DNA from: Prevotella sp. MA2016
GTDB taxonomy: Bacteria; Bacteroidota; Bacteroidia; Bacteroidales; Bacteroidaceae
Direction of reading: 5' to 3'
Assembly: GCF_000619825.1 (NCBI RefSeq)
Contig: NZ_JHUW01000007.1
Location: forward strand, 310,001-374,000
DNA length: 64,000 nucleotides
A program made the translations under genes and the position numbers. Numbering within the stretch: the first letter of the stretch is position 1; every line of letters begins with the position of its first letter. The notes beneath the pieces were generated by a model. The model was not told the DNA's origin. It searched no databases and saw only the letters and a program-made list of their open reading frames with translations. Below are positions 63,452 through 64,000 of this stretch, in pieces.

Positions 63452-63908
63452 ACCTATGAAAGAGATCAAAGACAAATCACTCGAATTCGTGCTGCACCAC
63501 TATCAGCACGGCAAATTCGACACCCAGAAAGCACTGCGTAAGGTAGCGCCAGCAAAGGTGATTCCTTTATGGCGCAAGGTGGCTGTGGCCGCCTCGTTCA
63601 CGCTCCTGCTACTGGCTGGGGCTTATGCTGCCTTTACCACCGGCTTCCTTTCACCCGCCGAGGAGCCTGTCAAGGGCGAGCAGCCTGCTGCCACCACCAC
63701 GGTTGCACGGGCACCACAACACTTCCACTTCGACAACACACCGCTGCCTGAGGTGCTGAAGACATTAGGTGATCATTATCAGGTGACCCTGACTGCCGAC
63801 AAGACCGACAAGCACTTGACAGCCGACTTCGACTCTGACAATCTGGAACAGACCATCGAGATGATAGAACATGTTTTAGAGGTAAAAATTACCGTTTCTA
63901 AAAAATAA
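63444..63908 (+). CDS. Short anti-sigma-like protein with DUF4974 (STN-like) domain
   Basis: 154 residues, or 150 from the second ATG at 63456. A short cytoplasmic part of about 45 residues precedes one transmembrane helix (VAVAASFTLLLLAGAYAAF). A Pro/Ala linker follows, then a DUF4974 domain at about 92-154 (FHFDNTPLPEVLKTLGDHYQ). The FecR middle domain found in typical Bacteroidota anti-sigma factors is missing. It probably sequesters the sigma factor at 59147 and receives a signal from the receptor, which has a matching STN domain. Confidence 0.72.
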   Translation: MNKPMKEIKDKSLEFVLHHYQHGKFDTQKALRKVAPAKVIPLWRKVAVAASFTLLLLAGAYAAFTTGFLSPAEEPVKGEQPAATTTVARAPQHFHFDNTPLPEVLKTLGDHYQVTLTADKTDKHLTADFDSDNLEQTIEMIEHVLEVKITVSKK

Positions 63909-63912
63909 TGTT

Positions 63913-63920
63913 TATCTTTG
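63913..63920 (+). promoter_or_regulatory. Candidate -7 box before the last gene
   Basis: TATCTTTG lies 9 nt upstream of the ATG at 63930. The leader would be very short. Confidence 0.45.
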
Positions 63921-63929
63921 CAACCAGAT

Positions 63930-64000
63930 ATGGCATTGATTAAGAGTTATAGAGGTCTGGCACCCAAGTGGGGCAAGGACTGTTATTTTAGCGAGAACGC
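63930..64000 (+). CDS. N-terminus of a gamma-carbonic-anhydrase-like hexapeptide-repeat protein (3' end outside window)
   Basis: The first 23 codons read MALIKSYRGLAPKWGKDCYF and SEN. This resembles the start of gamma-class carbonic-anhydrase-like left-handed beta-helix proteins (I..GF.PKIG.NCF.A.NA). Too little sequence is present for active-site residues. It begins 21 nt after the anti-sigma-like gene. Confidence 0.6.
   Translation, partial: MALIKSYRGLAPKWGKDCYFSEN

Overview
The window is a chromosomal segment of a Bacteroidota bacterium, most likely a Prevotellaceae member (Prevotella/Segatella type). Four things point there: the phylum-specific promoter form (TTTG, 19-20 nt, TAnnTTTG) occurs repeatedly; BspA-type leucine-rich-repeat surface proteins carry a Prevotella-style C-terminal tail; TonB receptors, a DUF4249 lipoprotein and a DUF4974 protein are encoded; and the ribosomal operon order is secY-map-infA-rpmJ. 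No BLAST, HMM or folding program was available. Names rest on recognised protein sequence, motifs and gene order.

Layout. (1) 1-945: the tail of an unidentified gene converges on a glycine-zipper lipoprotein gene. (2) 1055-15711, minus strand: rplC to rplQ, the S10-spc-alpha ribosomal gene run, with secY, map, infA and rpoA. (3) 15712-37131: an island of about 21 kb between rplC and rpsJ. It holds two giant modular surface proteins, each followed by a 40-45 codon micro-ORF; two membrane-bound AraC-type regulators; an HprK-like kinase / S26-like peptidase / PqqD-like / ABC exporter cassette; and a BlaI-BlaR1-like operon with a TPR protein. (4) 37132-53592, minus strand: rpsJ, fusA, rpsG, rpsL, rpoC, rpoB, rplL, rplJ, rplA, rplK, nusG, secE, tRNA-Trp and tuf. 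(5) 53657-54034: four tRNAs, then hpf, a XerC-type recombinase gene and rpsU further upstream. (6) 56164-59085: aminopeptidase P and, divergently, malate dehydrogenase. (7) 59147-63908, plus strand: ECF sigma factor, TonB receptor with an STN domain, DUF4249 lipoprotein and a very short anti-sigma-like protein. (8) 63930-64000: the start of a gamma-carbonic-anhydrase-like gene.

How the parts fit. Regions 2 and 4 are the two halves of what is usually one run of translation and transcription genes (rpsL-rpsG-fusA-rpsJ-rplC...). Here rpsJ ends at its own intrinsic terminator. rplC has its own promoter and a leader of about 190 nt with a perfect 16-bp hairpin and a possible pseudoknot. Between them lie surface, regulatory and possible peptide-export genes.

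Most interesting candidates: the rplC leader RNA; the inverted repeat around the rplC promoter; the two giant-protein/micro-ORF pairs; and the PqqD/HprK/S26/ABC cassette, which lacks an obvious modifying enzyme and for which the micro-ORF peptides are possible but unproven substrates.
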